A stretch of 56,236 bases of DNA from Thiobacillus denitrificans. Its GTDB lineage: Bacteria > Pseudomonadota > Gammaproteobacteria > Burkholderiales > Thiobacillaceae. Numbering within the stretch: the first letter of the stretch is position 1; the number at the start of each line of letters is the position of its first letter. This document shows, one piece after another, positions 7,593 through 15,698 of this stretch. The notes under the pieces are model-generated. The model searched no databases and was not told where the DNA came from. It was given only the letters and a program-made list of their open reading frames with translations. Location of the stretch: NCBI GenBank assembly GCA_020723405.1, contig DYIY01000019.1, positions 1 through 56,236 of the forward strand, written 5' to 3'. The position numbers and the translations under genes are program-made.

Positions 7593-8944
7593 TCGTCGCC
7601 ATCAAATCCCTGCGCCTGCGCCTGCTGCTGGCCCTGCTGCCGGCCACCACCCTCATCTGGCTGGTGGCCGGGGTGGTGAGCTACCAGAAGGTCAACCACG
7701 AGGCCCTGGAACTGCTGGACGGCCAGTTGTCCCAGTCGGCCAAGCTGATCATGGCCCGGGTCCACCACGAACAGGGGGAAGCCTATGAATCCCCCCATCA
7801 GGTGGAAATGACCCTGGGGGGGGAGCGCCACCCCTATGAACATCCCCTGGAATACCAGGTCTGGAAGGCTGATGGGGATCTGCTGCTGCGGTCCGGTGGC
7901 GCACCGCTCATGCCCCGGGTCGGCGAGGCGGGTTACCAGGTGTTCGACCACCTGGGCCAGCCCTGGCGCATGCTCACCCTCTGGGCGCCGGATCACAGCT
8001 TCCAGGTCCAGGTGGCCCAGTCCCTGGAGGCCCGCCGCCGGGTGGCCCTGGAAGTGGCCACCCGGGTGGTGCAGCCCATGCTGATTGCCCTGCCCCTGCT
8101 GGGGCTCATCATCTACCTGTCGGTGCGCCGGGCCATGCGGCCCATGGATCGCCTGGCCCAGGCCGTGGCCGAGCGCAGTCCGGACAACCTGGACCCCCTG
8201 CCGGGCAACGGTGCCACGCCCACCGAGGTGACCTCCCTGGTGCGCGCCCTGAACCGGCTCCTGGGCCGGCTGCGCGCCGCCCTGGACAACGAACGGCGTT
8301 TCACCGCCGACGCCGCCCACGAACTACGCACCCCCCTGGCGGCCATCAAGATCCAGACCCAGGTGGCTCTGGCCAGCCCCGATGAGGCGGACCGGCAACA
8401 TGCCCTGCGCCAGGTTCTGGCCGGCACCGAGCGGGCCGGCCGCCTGGTGGAGCAGCTCCTGCGCCTGGCCCGGCTCGATCCCCTGCTGGGCCTGGAGCAG
8501 CCCGTGCCGGTCCGGCTCGACCAGCTCGCCGCCCATCTGGCCGGGGAGGTGGCGCACCAGGCCGGCGCGGCGGGTCGGCGCATCGAACTGGCGGAGGGGG
8601 CCGAAGCCGTCACGGTCCAGGGCGACGAGGCCCTCCTCGACGCGGCGCTGCGCAACCTGCTGGACAATGCCTTGCGCCACGTCCCGCAAGGCGGATGGGT
8701 CAGCCTGGGTGCCCGGGCGGTCGGCACGCGACGGGAATTGTGGGTGCGGGACTCGGGCCCCGGCGTTCCCCCCGAGGAATTGGCCCGCCTCACCGAACGC
8801 TTCTTCCGCGGCCGGGACCGGACCGGGGAGGGCAGCGGCCTGGGGCTGGCCATCGTCCAGCGGGTGGCGGAACTCCATGGCGCCAGGCTGGAACTGGCCA
8901 ATCATCCGGAAGGCGGCTTCCTGGTCCGCATCGTCTGGCCCTGA
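7589..8944 (+). CDS. Sensor histidine kinase, QseC-like
   Basis: About 451 residues if translation starts at CTG 7589, which overlaps the regulator stop (CTGA) and has GGGGAAAG just upstream. The first ATG/GTG/TTG in frame is GTG 7664, but starting there would cut the first membrane helix (SLRLRLLLALLPATTLIWLVAGVV), so the upstream start is preferred. Order: TM1, a periplasmic domain of about 130 residues, TM2 (PMLIALPLLGLIIYLSV), HAMP, HisKA with DAAHELRTPLAAIK (His near residue 244), HATPase_c with NLLDNALRH, DSGPGVP and GSGLGLAIVQRV. It phosphorylates the adjacent regulator in response to a periplasmic signal. QseC, PmrB and TctE-like kinases share this architecture; the ligand is not predictable. 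Confidence 0.92.
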   Translation: MIVAIKSLRLRLLLALLPATTLIWLVAGVVSYQKVNHEALELLDGQLSQSAKLIMARVHHEQGEAYESPHQVEMTLGGERHPYEHPLEYQVWKADGDLLLRSGGAPLMPRVGEAGYQVFDHLGQPWRMLTLWAPDHSFQVQVAQSLEARRRVALEVATRVVQPMLIALPLLGLIIYLSVRRAMRPMDRLAQAVAERSPDNLDPLPGNGATPTEVTSLVRALNRLLGRLRAALDNERRFTADAAHELRTPLAAIKIQTQVALASPDEADRQHALRQVLAGTERAGRLVEQLLRLARLDPLLGLEQPVPVRLDQLAAHLAGEVAHQAGAAGRRIELAEGAEAVTVQGDEALLDAALRNLLDNALRHVPQGGWVSLGARAVGTRRELWVRDSGPGVPPEELARLTERFFRGRDRTGEGSGLGLAIVQRVAELHGARLELANHPEGGFLVRIVWP

Positions 8945-8969
8945 CCCTGCCCAAGCCGGGGCAACCTGT

Positions 8970-8996
8970 TGTATAAACGGATCAGCCGTTTATACA
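8970..8996. promoter_or_regulatory. 11-bp perfect inverted repeat upstream of tssA
   Basis: TGTATAAACGG, 5-bp spacer ATCAG, then CCGTTTATACA: a perfect dyad ending 11 bp before the tssA start. There is no T-tract on either side, so it does not look like a terminator for the kinase gene upstream. It is best read as an operator for a dimeric regulator or as an mRNA hairpin next to the tssA start. The arms contain -10-like TATAAA/TTTATA sequences on both strands. Confidence 0.6.
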
Positions 8997-9007
8997 GAGC
9001 GAAAAAA

Positions 9008-10081
9008 ATGGATATCGACAGGTTGGTACGCCCGCTGGATGGGAGCAGCGGGCCATGCGGCGAGGACATGATGTTCTCGCCCGAATTCGACGCCATCCAG
9101 GCAGCCCGCTGTTTCGACGACCCGTCCCTGGCCCAGGGCGAGTGGATCATCGACGTGAAGGAGGCGGACTGGCCCGGGGTCATCCGTTTGTGCGAGGACA
9201 TCCTGGCCCGGCGCAGCAAGGATTTGCGCGTGGCCATCTGGCTGACCGAAGCCCTGGCCAGGACCCGGCGTCTGGCCGGCCTGGCGGAGGGTTTCACTTT
9301 TCTGGCCCGGTTTTGCCGGGATTTGTGGCCGGACCTGCACCCCCTGCCGGATGAAGGGGATCAGGAGGCACGCATCGGCAACCTGGATTGGCTGGTAGCC
9401 CAGAGCGTCAAGCTGGTGCGGGACGCTCCCCTCACCGCCTCGTCCCTGGGCAGTTACACCACCTGCGATCTGGAATCGGCCCGGGCCACCGCCCAGAACA
9501 TGGACCGCCACCCGGCCCAGGCCGAGGAACTGGCACGCCAGGCCCGGGTGACCCTGGCCCGATTCGAGGCGGCCCGCAAGGACACCCCGGGGGAATGGTT
9601 CGTGGCGGCCATGGCCGACGCCGAGGGCGCCCGGGCCGCCGTGGCCGAATTCAAGCTGGTGGTGGACGGTCTGCTGGGCCATGACGCCCCCGCCCTGGGG
9701 GCCCTGTTCGAGGCCCTGGACGGGGTCCATGACGCCTGCCGCCGCTATGCCCAGGATGCGGGTGCCCTGGCGCCTGCCGCCGTGGCCGCCGATGCAGGGG
9801 GCCAGGCCGCACCCCCGCCGGGCCCGGCCGCACCCCCGCCCCTCCCGGAGGGCCCCATCCAGAGCCGGGAACAGGCCGTGCGCCAGTTGCGCGAGATCGC
9901 CGCCTTCTTCAAACACAGCGAGCCCCACAGCCCGGTGGCCTATCTGGTGGACAAAGCCGCAGTCTGGGCCGGCATGCCCCTGCACGAGTGGCTGCGCGCC
10001 GTGCTCAAGGACGACGCCACCCTGTCCCGGGTGGAGGAATTGTTGGGCGTCCAACCAGGCCAGGGCGACGCCCCCCGTTGA
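9008..10081 (+). CDS. tssA: Type VI secretion system protein TssA
   Basis: 357 residues. The N-terminal ImpA_N domain is recognisable from the start (IDRLVRPLDGSSGPCGEDMMFSPEFDAIQ...) through WPGVIRLCEDILARRSKDLRVAIWLTEALARTRRLAGLAEGF and LARFCRDLWPDLHPLPDEGDQEARIGNLDWL. A proline/alanine-rich linker (about 255-285) leads to a short C-terminal helical domain with SREQAVRQLREIAAFFKHSEPHSPVAYLVDKAA, as in TssA proteins of about this size. TssA caps the growing sheath and coordinates tube and sheath assembly at the baseplate. The ATG follows a purine-rich stretch; the preceding TTG (8969) lies in the dyad and is unlikely. It runs towards the other secretion genes, ending 9 bp from the convergent BON-OmpA gene. 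Confidence 0.92.
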   Translation: MDIDRLVRPLDGSSGPCGEDMMFSPEFDAIQAARCFDDPSLAQGEWIIDVKEADWPGVIRLCEDILARRSKDLRVAIWLTEALARTRRLAGLAEGFTFLARFCRDLWPDLHPLPDEGDQEARIGNLDWLVAQSVKLVRDAPLTASSLGSYTTCDLESARATAQNMDRHPAQAEELARQARVTLARFEAARKDTPGEWFVAAMADAEGARAAVAEFKLVVDGLLGHDAPALGALFEALDGVHDACRRYAQDAGALAPAAVAADAGGQAAPPPGPAAPPPLPEGPIQSREQAVRQLREIAAFFKHSEPHSPVAYLVDKAAVWAGMPLHEWLRAVLKDDATLSRVEELLGVQPGQGDAPR

Positions 10082-10090
10082 CGCAATTCC

Positions 10091-10903
10091 TCAGTTGAGC
10101 AGCCGGAACTCGATGCGCCGGTTCCTGGCCCGGCCCGCTTCCGTGCCGTTGTCGGCCACGGGCCGGTCCGGACCGGCCCCCAGGGGCGTGATGGCCGTTT
10201 CGGGGATGCCCTTCTTCACCAGGTAATCCCGTACCGTGGCAGCCCGGGACAGGCTTAGTTCGATGTTGGCCGTGCGGTTGCCCCGGCCGTCGGTATGGCC
10301 GATGACCTGGAGGCGTGGATGGTGGAGCCTGGCGATGGCGGCGGCCATCTCGTCCAGGATGGCGGCCCCGGCGGGGGTCAGGTTGGCGGAACGGCTCTCG
10401 AACTCCACCACCCGGTTGGACAGGGTGTCGTCCAGCACCGACTGGCCGCTGCCCACCACCAGCCGGTTGTCCACGGTGTAGGTGGGATTGAGGCCGGTGG
10501 CCATGTCGCTGACCACCTGCTGGCGCAGGGCCTCGTTGGCCACCTTGCCCTGGACGGCCAGTTGGGTGCCGTTGACCGTGAGCTTGCCCTGGTGCACCTG
10601 TTTGAGACCCGGGCCCAGCAGGCGGGTCATGTATTCGGTCCAGTTGGGGGGCGGCACCACGCCGCCCACTTCCAGGCGATCCACCACCGCCTCGGCGCCG
10701 TAGAGATCCCGCAGCCTGCCCAGGATGGCGGCCCGGGCGGCCTCGTCGGGCACCCGGCCGGCCGCCACCACCTTGCCGGCATCGTCGGCATTGGGCCGGG
10801 TTTCGGGGGTCTGGGCAGCCGCCGGCAGGACGGTCAGGAGGCCCAGGGCGGTGGCGAGCAGGGCGTGGCGGGCAGAGCGGTGCAGTCGGAAGGTCATGGT
10901 CAT
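10091..10903 (-). CDS. OmpA-family protein with BON-like repeats, T6SS-associated
   Basis: 270 residues with a signal peptide (MTMTFRLHRSARHALLATALGLLTVLPAAAQ). The middle holds two BON-like segments (GKVVAAGRVPDEAARAAILGRL... and GKLTVNGTQLAVQGKVANEALRQQVV...NPTYTVDNRLVV), and the C-terminal 110 residues form an OmpA domain with the peptidoglycan-binding pattern VIGHTDGRGNRTANIELSLSRAATVRDYLVKKGI...ADNGTEAGRARNRRIEFRL. It therefore sits in the periplasm and should bind peptidoglycan. It is the last gene of the tssM operon, with its start overlapping the tagF stop (ATGA). Some type VI systems anchor to the wall through an OmpA domain on TssL or through separate TagL/TagN proteins; this protein may fill that role. 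Confidence 0.85.
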   Translation of the reverse strand: MTMTFRLHRSARHALLATALGLLTVLPAAAQTPETRPNADDAGKVVAAGRVPDEAARAAILGRLRDLYGAEAVVDRLEVGGVVPPPNWTEYMTRLLGPGLKQVHQGKLTVNGTQLAVQGKVANEALRQQVVSDMATGLNPTYTVDNRLVVGSGQSVLDDTLSNRVVEFESRSANLTPAGAAILDEMAAAIARLHHPRLQVIGHTDGRGNRTANIELSLSRAATVRDYLVKKGIPETAITPLGAGPDRPVADNGTEAGRARNRRIEFRLLN

Positions 10904-11886
10904 TCTCCCAGGAAGACTTCCCGGAACGTGTTGAGGGCGGCTTCCAGGGGCAGGGCCGGTTGGCCCAGGTAGCTGGACAACTTGGCCACGCCGTAGTCCC
11001 GGGTCAGGTCCGGGTGGGTCTCGATCCATTCCGGATCGGACAATTCGATGAACCGGGCCGGGTCCGGATCGGGGGTGAGGAGGGTCAGCAGGGGGCCGGG
11101 CGTGGCGCCGTTGAAACCGATCACCATGCGCGCCGTGCTCCGCCAGGGTGCCAGCAGCACCTGGACTTCACAGGCCGTGCCGCGCAGGAAGGCGGTGACC
11201 AGATAGAGCCACAGGCCGGCCACCAGATGGCGTTCCCCCACCTCCCCCGGCAGGGGCAGGACCAGTTCCCTGGCGATGGCCATGCCCGGATTGCCCAGCA
11301 GGGGTCGCAGCAGGAGGCCGATGGCCAGGATGATGCGCCGCGGCGCCCCGGCCGGCACGGCTGGGGCCAGGAGGGTGAAGAGGCCGGCCAGGGTGGTGCG
11401 CCGGGCAAAGCGGCCCAGGGGGTCGGCCTGCAGGGCCTCCTCGAAGTCTGCGCCGCTGTCCAGTTGCTCCAGGCTGGCCAGGATGTCACCCAACTCGCCC
11501 CCTTCGGTGCCCGTCCGCACCGACTCGCGCAGCACCTTGAAGGGGCTGTCCAGGCAGGCGGGAGCGCAGCGCAGCATGAGCAGGTCGTCCCGTTCGATGG
11601 TGGCGGCCCCGAGGAAGGGGAAGCGGCGGCCGGAGACGTCCTGGCTGGGGCGCAGGTGGCCGATGACGGACACCCGGCTGCGCGGGCCGACGAACAGGAA
11701 GTCCACGCCGGGCCCCTGGTCGTAGGCCGCTTTCCAGTGGGGATCCTCGGACAGGGACGCCATGCAGTCGGACAGCCAGCCATCCAGCATGGCGATGAGC
11801 TGATGCTGGCCGGGCCCCTTCACGAAATCCCCCCGGGTGGGCAGCTTGCCGAAACAGGTGGCGGGTGCCAGGGCCAGGCCGTTCAT
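10900..11886 (-). CDS. tagF: Type VI secretion-associated protein TagF
   Basis: 328 residues. The N-terminal domain has the family pattern ATCFGKLPTRGDFVKG, a tryptophan-containing LDGWLSDCM and VGPRSRVSVIGHLRPSQDVSGRRFPFLGAA, all typical of TagF (ImpM/SciT). TagF is a cytoplasmic, post-translational repressor of type VI secretion. The start (MNGLALAPA) is chosen because its ATG overlaps the tssM stop (ATGA), the pattern used throughout this operon. The longer frame upstream is tssM read out of frame. No PppA or PpkA gene is visible nearby, so the threonine phosphorylation partners, if used, are elsewhere. Confidence 0.9.
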   Translation of the reverse strand: MNGLALAPATCFGKLPTRGDFVKGPGQHQLIAMLDGWLSDCMASLSEDPHWKAAYDQGPGVDFLFVGPRSRVSVIGHLRPSQDVSGRRFPFLGAATIERDDLLMLRCAPACLDSPFKVLRESVRTGTEGGELGDILASLEQLDSGADFEEALQADPLGRFARRTTLAGLFTLLAPAVPAGAPRRIILAIGLLLRPLLGNPGMAIARELVLPLPGEVGERHLVAGLWLYLVTAFLRGTACEVQVLLAPWRSTARMVIGFNGATPGPLLTLLTPDPDPARFIELSDPEWIETHPDLTRDYGVAKLSSYLGQPALPLEAALNTFREVFLGE

Positions 11887-14800
11887 CGCAGGCCTCCGGT
11901 GGCCGTGGCCGCCTGGGCCGTTCCGGGCTGGGCGGCCGGGACCGCCGGGGCCGGGGTGGCCGGCAGCGTGGCTTCGGCAGGGACGATCGGGACGGGTGGT
12001 CCACCCGCGATCTCGGCGGGCAGGACCACGCCGCCCAGGCCCCGGTTGGCCTGCTGGCCGGCGCTGCCCGCCTGGGCCTGGGGGCTGCTGATGATGCGCA
12101 ACTCCACCGCCACCCCCACCCCCTGGCTGCTCCAGGCCAGGTGGAAGGTGCCGTCCCCCCGGCGGCTGCGCTGGGCGGCATTGATCATCTTCTCCAGGCC
12201 GTAGCGGCCCGGCTGGTTGAGGATTTCCAGGGTGCGGCCGTCGTAGGTGGTGGCGGCAATCCGTGCGCCGGGCACGCCGCTGGCGTTGGGCCAGACGAAG
12301 TTGGCCCACTGCTGGGCTCCGTTACGGTAGTCCAGGCGCTGGCCGTCGATCTCGATGGTGTAGCCGGTGGTGCCCGGCGCCGGGGCCGGGCGCAGCATGA
12401 AGACGGTCTGGGGCTGGCTGGGGCCGCCCCCCGCCGCCCCCCCCAGGGGCGCCACCCACTGGGCGAAGCCGGCCATGAATTCCGGGCGCAGGGTGACGCC
12501 CAGGTCGCCCCAGGTGCTGGGACTCACCGTGTCGCCCCGCCGCACCACCAGGGAGCCCAGGGCGGTCTGGACGTATCTGGCGATGGCGCCTTCCGGGCCG
12601 AACACCTGGGCGATCTCCGTTGGTGAGGCCTCGATGTTGCCCTGGGGGGCGAACGGGTATTTCAGGGCCAGGGTACGGTTGAAGGTTTCGTATATCTGGG
12701 CGTTCCAGGTGCGGTTGAGTTCCTGTTCCGCGGGCCTGACGATGGCCGCGAAACTCTGCTGCAAGGGGCGCAGCAGCAGGGGGCGCAGCACGGCCCGCTG
12801 TTCGTCGGGCATGCCGGTGAGCATCTGCTCGTCCACGAAACGCAGGGCCTCGGCCAGTTCGGACTCCCCGCCCTCCAGGGTGGCGCGCATGAGTTTCACC
12901 GCCCCGGGCCCCGGGTCTCCCTGGTTGTGGATCTGGTTGAGCCGGGTGCGGATTCTGGACAATTGGGCCAGGTAGGTGGCGGACAGGGGCTGGGCGCCAT
13001 CCCGGGCGGCCATGATGCGTACCAGGCCGGAGAATTCGCGGCCGATGGTGCCCATGGCGGCTGCGCCGCCCCCCCCGGCGGCCCCCCCCTGGATGTTGAT
13101 GTCCACCTGCACCCGGCTGGGGGTCATGCCCAGGATGGAGCGCTTGAACCAGGCCACGAAACCTTGCTTGGCCCGATCCAGTCCGGCGGCGGCCACGGAG
13201 GGGTTGTCCCAGGCGGTCTGCTCGAACAGGGTCTTGAGCAGGATGCCAACGGGAGAGGACTGGGGGTCGCCGATGCGGTTCATGGCGGCCACGGCCTGGG
13301 GAAAGGTGGCGAAGCCGGCCACGCTGATGCCCTGGGCAAAGCGTTTCCACTCGGCCGCGTAGTCCTTCTTGTACAGGGCGATGAGGGATTTCTGGATCTG
13401 TTCCGGGCTGCCCTCCAGGGTCAGGTCATCCTTCATGGCGGTCTTCAACACCCAGTCGGTGCCGCTCTGGGCGTTGGTGGCCGCGTCCTTGATGGCCCCC
13501 TGGACGTATTCCCGCCAGGCCGCCTCGGTGAAGGCGCCGGATACGATCTGGCTGCCGGACACGGCGGTGACGTTGTCCGGGCCGACGATGCTGGCCACGG
13601 TCATGGACGGGAAGCGGGTGGCCGCCCGGGCCTTGATCTCGGCATAGACCCGTTCGGCGGCGGGCATGCCGCGCACCACCCGGCGCAGCTTGTCCCGGGT
13701 CTGATCGACGATGGCCAGGTTGTTGTCGATGGTGGGCCAGTCGGCGGCGTTGGCGTGTTCCAGGTGGAAGGTGAGGATGCGCTCGGCGGCGCCGATCATC
13801 TGTTCCCGGCTCATGGTGCCCCGGTTGGCTTCCAGCCAGCCTCGCCAGAAACGGGTGATCTGGTCGGACAGATGACCCACCTCGACGTGTTCGTGGCTGG
13901 CCAGCATCAGGTAGGTCTTCAAGGCGTTGTAGGCGTCCTCCACGTCCCCCGGGGTGGCGGCCTGGTAGGGGCCGGCCTGGGCCGGCGCCTGGGTCTGATC
14001 CGCCGGGGCCGGGGCCAGGGACTGCTGGGCATTCACCTCGGAGAGGAAGACCTCGATGCTTTCCCGCACCGGCTTGAGCATGATGTCCTTCACCCCGGCG
14101 AAGTATTCCCGGCGCAGGGTATCGGCCAGTTGGTCGCCCTGGTACAGGCCCAGGCCCAGGGACAGGGGGTGTTCCGCGTTGAAGCGTTCGATCTGGGCCA
14201 GCCGGGTTTGCAGGATGCCCAGGGCTTCCAGGCGGGATTGCAGGTCCAGCCTGCCGTCCTGGATGCGTGCCGCCTGTTCCAGATCCCGGGCCACGTTGGC
14301 GGTGAGTTCCCGGTTGTTGACCAGGGACCAGCTCCAGCCCCCCAGGGCCAGGCCGAAAGCGGCCAGCAGGCCCAGCAGGGCGCCCTGGCGCAGGCGGATC
14401 TTGCCCCGGCTGGCGTACTGGCGGACCAGATTGCGATCGGCAAAGATGACCTTGGAGAACATCTCCTTCAGGAAGAAGCCCTGGCTGGTGCTCATGCGGC
14501 CCGCAGCGGGGCCGGGGCCGGACAGGCCGAAACGGTGGGAGATGCGCTCGTCGGAGAACGCGCACTTGTCGCCGCTTTGCAGCGCGGAGGTGATGTAGAA
14601 GCCGCGGAAGATGGGCTTGAACTGGAAGGGGTTTTCCTCGAACAGGGTGGCCAGGAAGGCCCGCAGGGAGGGTTTGACGGCGGCGAATTCCGAAGGGAAG
14701 GTCAGCAGGCCGGGGGGCACCTGGTCCCCCTGGCAGCGGGCCATCTGGGCCACGCTCAGGGCCCGCAATCCCTCGTAGAGTTCGTCGAAGCGGGCGTTGA

Positions 14801-15698
14801 ACTCGGCAATGGCGTCACCCTGGCCGGCCGGGTCATAGGGCAGGGTGGAGCCCCACACCCGGTTGCGCTCGTTCCAGTCCAGGTCGGAAAAGAATTCGTG
14901 GAAACCGGGTATCAGGTCGGCCTTGGTGAACAGCACGTAGACCGGGGCGAACACCTCCAGTTTTTCGGTCAGTTCCTGGACCCGCTGGCGCAGGTTCTTG
15001 GCCAGATGGATGGCGAAGGAGGGGGTGCCGGCCATCAGTTCGGCGATGCTGACGGTGACGATGATGCCGTTGATGGGGGCCCGGGTGCGGTGCTTCTTGA
15101 GCAGGCCCAGAAAGCCCAGCCACTCGGATCGGTCCTCCTCGTGGACCGAATAGCGGCCCGCGGTATCCAGCAGAATGCCCTCGGTGGTGAAGAACCAGTC
15201 GCAGTTGCGGGTGCCGCCGATGCCTTTGATGACCGCGCTGCCGCCGTCCTCGAAGGGGAACTTCAGACCGGAGTTGACGATGGCCGTGCTCTTGCCCGCC
15301 GCCGGGTTGCCGATGGTGATGTACCAGGGCAGCTCGTACAGGGCGGCCGCACCGGACAACTGGCCCAGTTTGGAGGTCTTGATGGTCTTCACCGCTGCCT
15401 GCATGCGGGTTTGCAGGGCGGCGATCTCGGCCCGGGCCTCCCCGCCCGTCGCCTTGCCGGCCGACTCGCCGCTTTGTTCCAGCATGGCGCCCAGGGATGC
15501 GGCGGAGGCCTGGGCCCGGCGTCGGCGTACCCACCAGATGCCCAGCCAGGCCAGAACGATCGCCAGGCTGGCCAGCCCGGCCCACAGCAGGGCCACCTGG
15601 AGGGTGTCCGCCGCCAGGAACAGGAAGGCCACCACCGCGGCGATGCCGATGAGGGAGAGGATGCGGGGGTCGCTGAGCAGGGATCGGAGACGGTTCAT
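11883..15698 (-). CDS. tssM: Type VI secretion system membrane protein TssM (IcmF)
   Basis: 1271 residues, the usual size. Two N-terminal membrane helices (about 13-30 and 35-57) are followed by a cytoplasmic NTPase-like domain with intact Walker A GNPAAGKST (130-138) and Walker B-like ILLDTAGRY. A third helix (LLGLLAAFGLALGGWSWSL, about 427-445) leads to a long periplasmic part containing the IcmF-related and C-terminal domains (VFMLRPAPAPGTTGYTIEIDGQRLDYRNGAQQW... and LRIISS). TssM spans the envelope in the TssJLM membrane complex. A proline/alanine-rich tail of about 50 residues closes the protein. Both ends overlap neighbours by ATGA. TssL and TssJ, normally close, are not in this window. 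Confidence 0.96.
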   Translation of the reverse strand: MNRLRSLLSDPRILSLIGIAAVVAFLFLAADTLQVALLWAGLASLAIVLAWLGIWWVRRRRAQASAASLGAMLEQSGESAGKATGGEARAEIAALQTRMQAAVKTIKTSKLGQLSGAAALYELPWYITIGNPAAGKSTAIVNSGLKFPFEDGGSAVIKGIGGTRNCDWFFTTEGILLDTAGRYSVHEEDRSEWLGFLGLLKKHRTRAPINGIIVTVSIAELMAGTPSFAIHLAKNLRQRVQELTEKLEVFAPVYVLFTKADLIPGFHEFFSDLDWNERNRVWGSTLPYDPAGQGDAIAEFNARFDELYEGLRALSVAQMARCQGDQVPPGLLTFPSEFAAVKPSLRAFLATLFEENPFQFKPIFRGFYITSALQSGDKCAFSDERISHRFGLSGPGPAAGRMSTSQGFFLKEMFSKVIFADRNLVRQYASRGKIRLRQGALLGLLAAFGLALGGWSWSLVNNRELTANVARDLEQAARIQDGRLDLQSRLEALGILQTRLAQIERFNAEHPLSLGLGLYQGDQLADTLRREYFAGVKDIMLKPVRESIEVFLSEVNAQQSLAPAPADQTQAPAQAGPYQAATPGDVEDAYNALKTYLMLASHEHVEVGHLSDQITRFWRGWLEANRGTMSREQMIGAAERILTFHLEHANAADWPTIDNNLAIVDQTRDKLRRVVRGMPAAERVYAEIKARAATRFPSMTVASIVGPDNVTAVSGSQIVSGAFTEAAWREYVQGAIKDAATNAQSGTDWVLKTAMKDDLTLEGSPEQIQKSLIALYKKDYAAEWKRFAQGISVAGFATFPQAVAAMNRIGDPQSSPVGILLKTLFEQTAWDNPSVAAAGLDRAKQGFVAWFKRSILGMTPSRVQVDINIQGGAAGGGGAAAMGTIGREFSGLVRIMAARDGAQPLSATYLAQLSRIRTRLNQIHNQGDPGPGAVKLMRATLEGGESELAEALRFVDEQMLTGMPDEQRAVLRPLLLRPLQQSFAAIVRPAEQELNRTWNAQIYETFNRTLALKYPFAPQGNIEASPTEIAQVFGPEGAIARYVQTALGSLVVRRGDTVSPSTWGDLGVTLRPEFMAGFAQWVAPLGGAAGGGPSQPQTVFMLRPAPAPGTTGYTIEIDGQRLDYRNGAQQWANFVWPNASGVPGARIAATTYDGRTLEILNQPGRYGLEKMINAAQRSRRGDGTFHLAWSSQGVGVAVELRIISSPQAQAGSAGQQANRGLGGVVLPAEIAGGPPVPIVPAEATLPATPAPAVPAAQPGTAQAATATGGLR

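Noticed and set aside
8970-8996. Rho-independent terminator after the sensor kinase gene
   Set aside because: The dyad is AT-containing and lacks a T-tract on either strand; it lies right before the tssA start.
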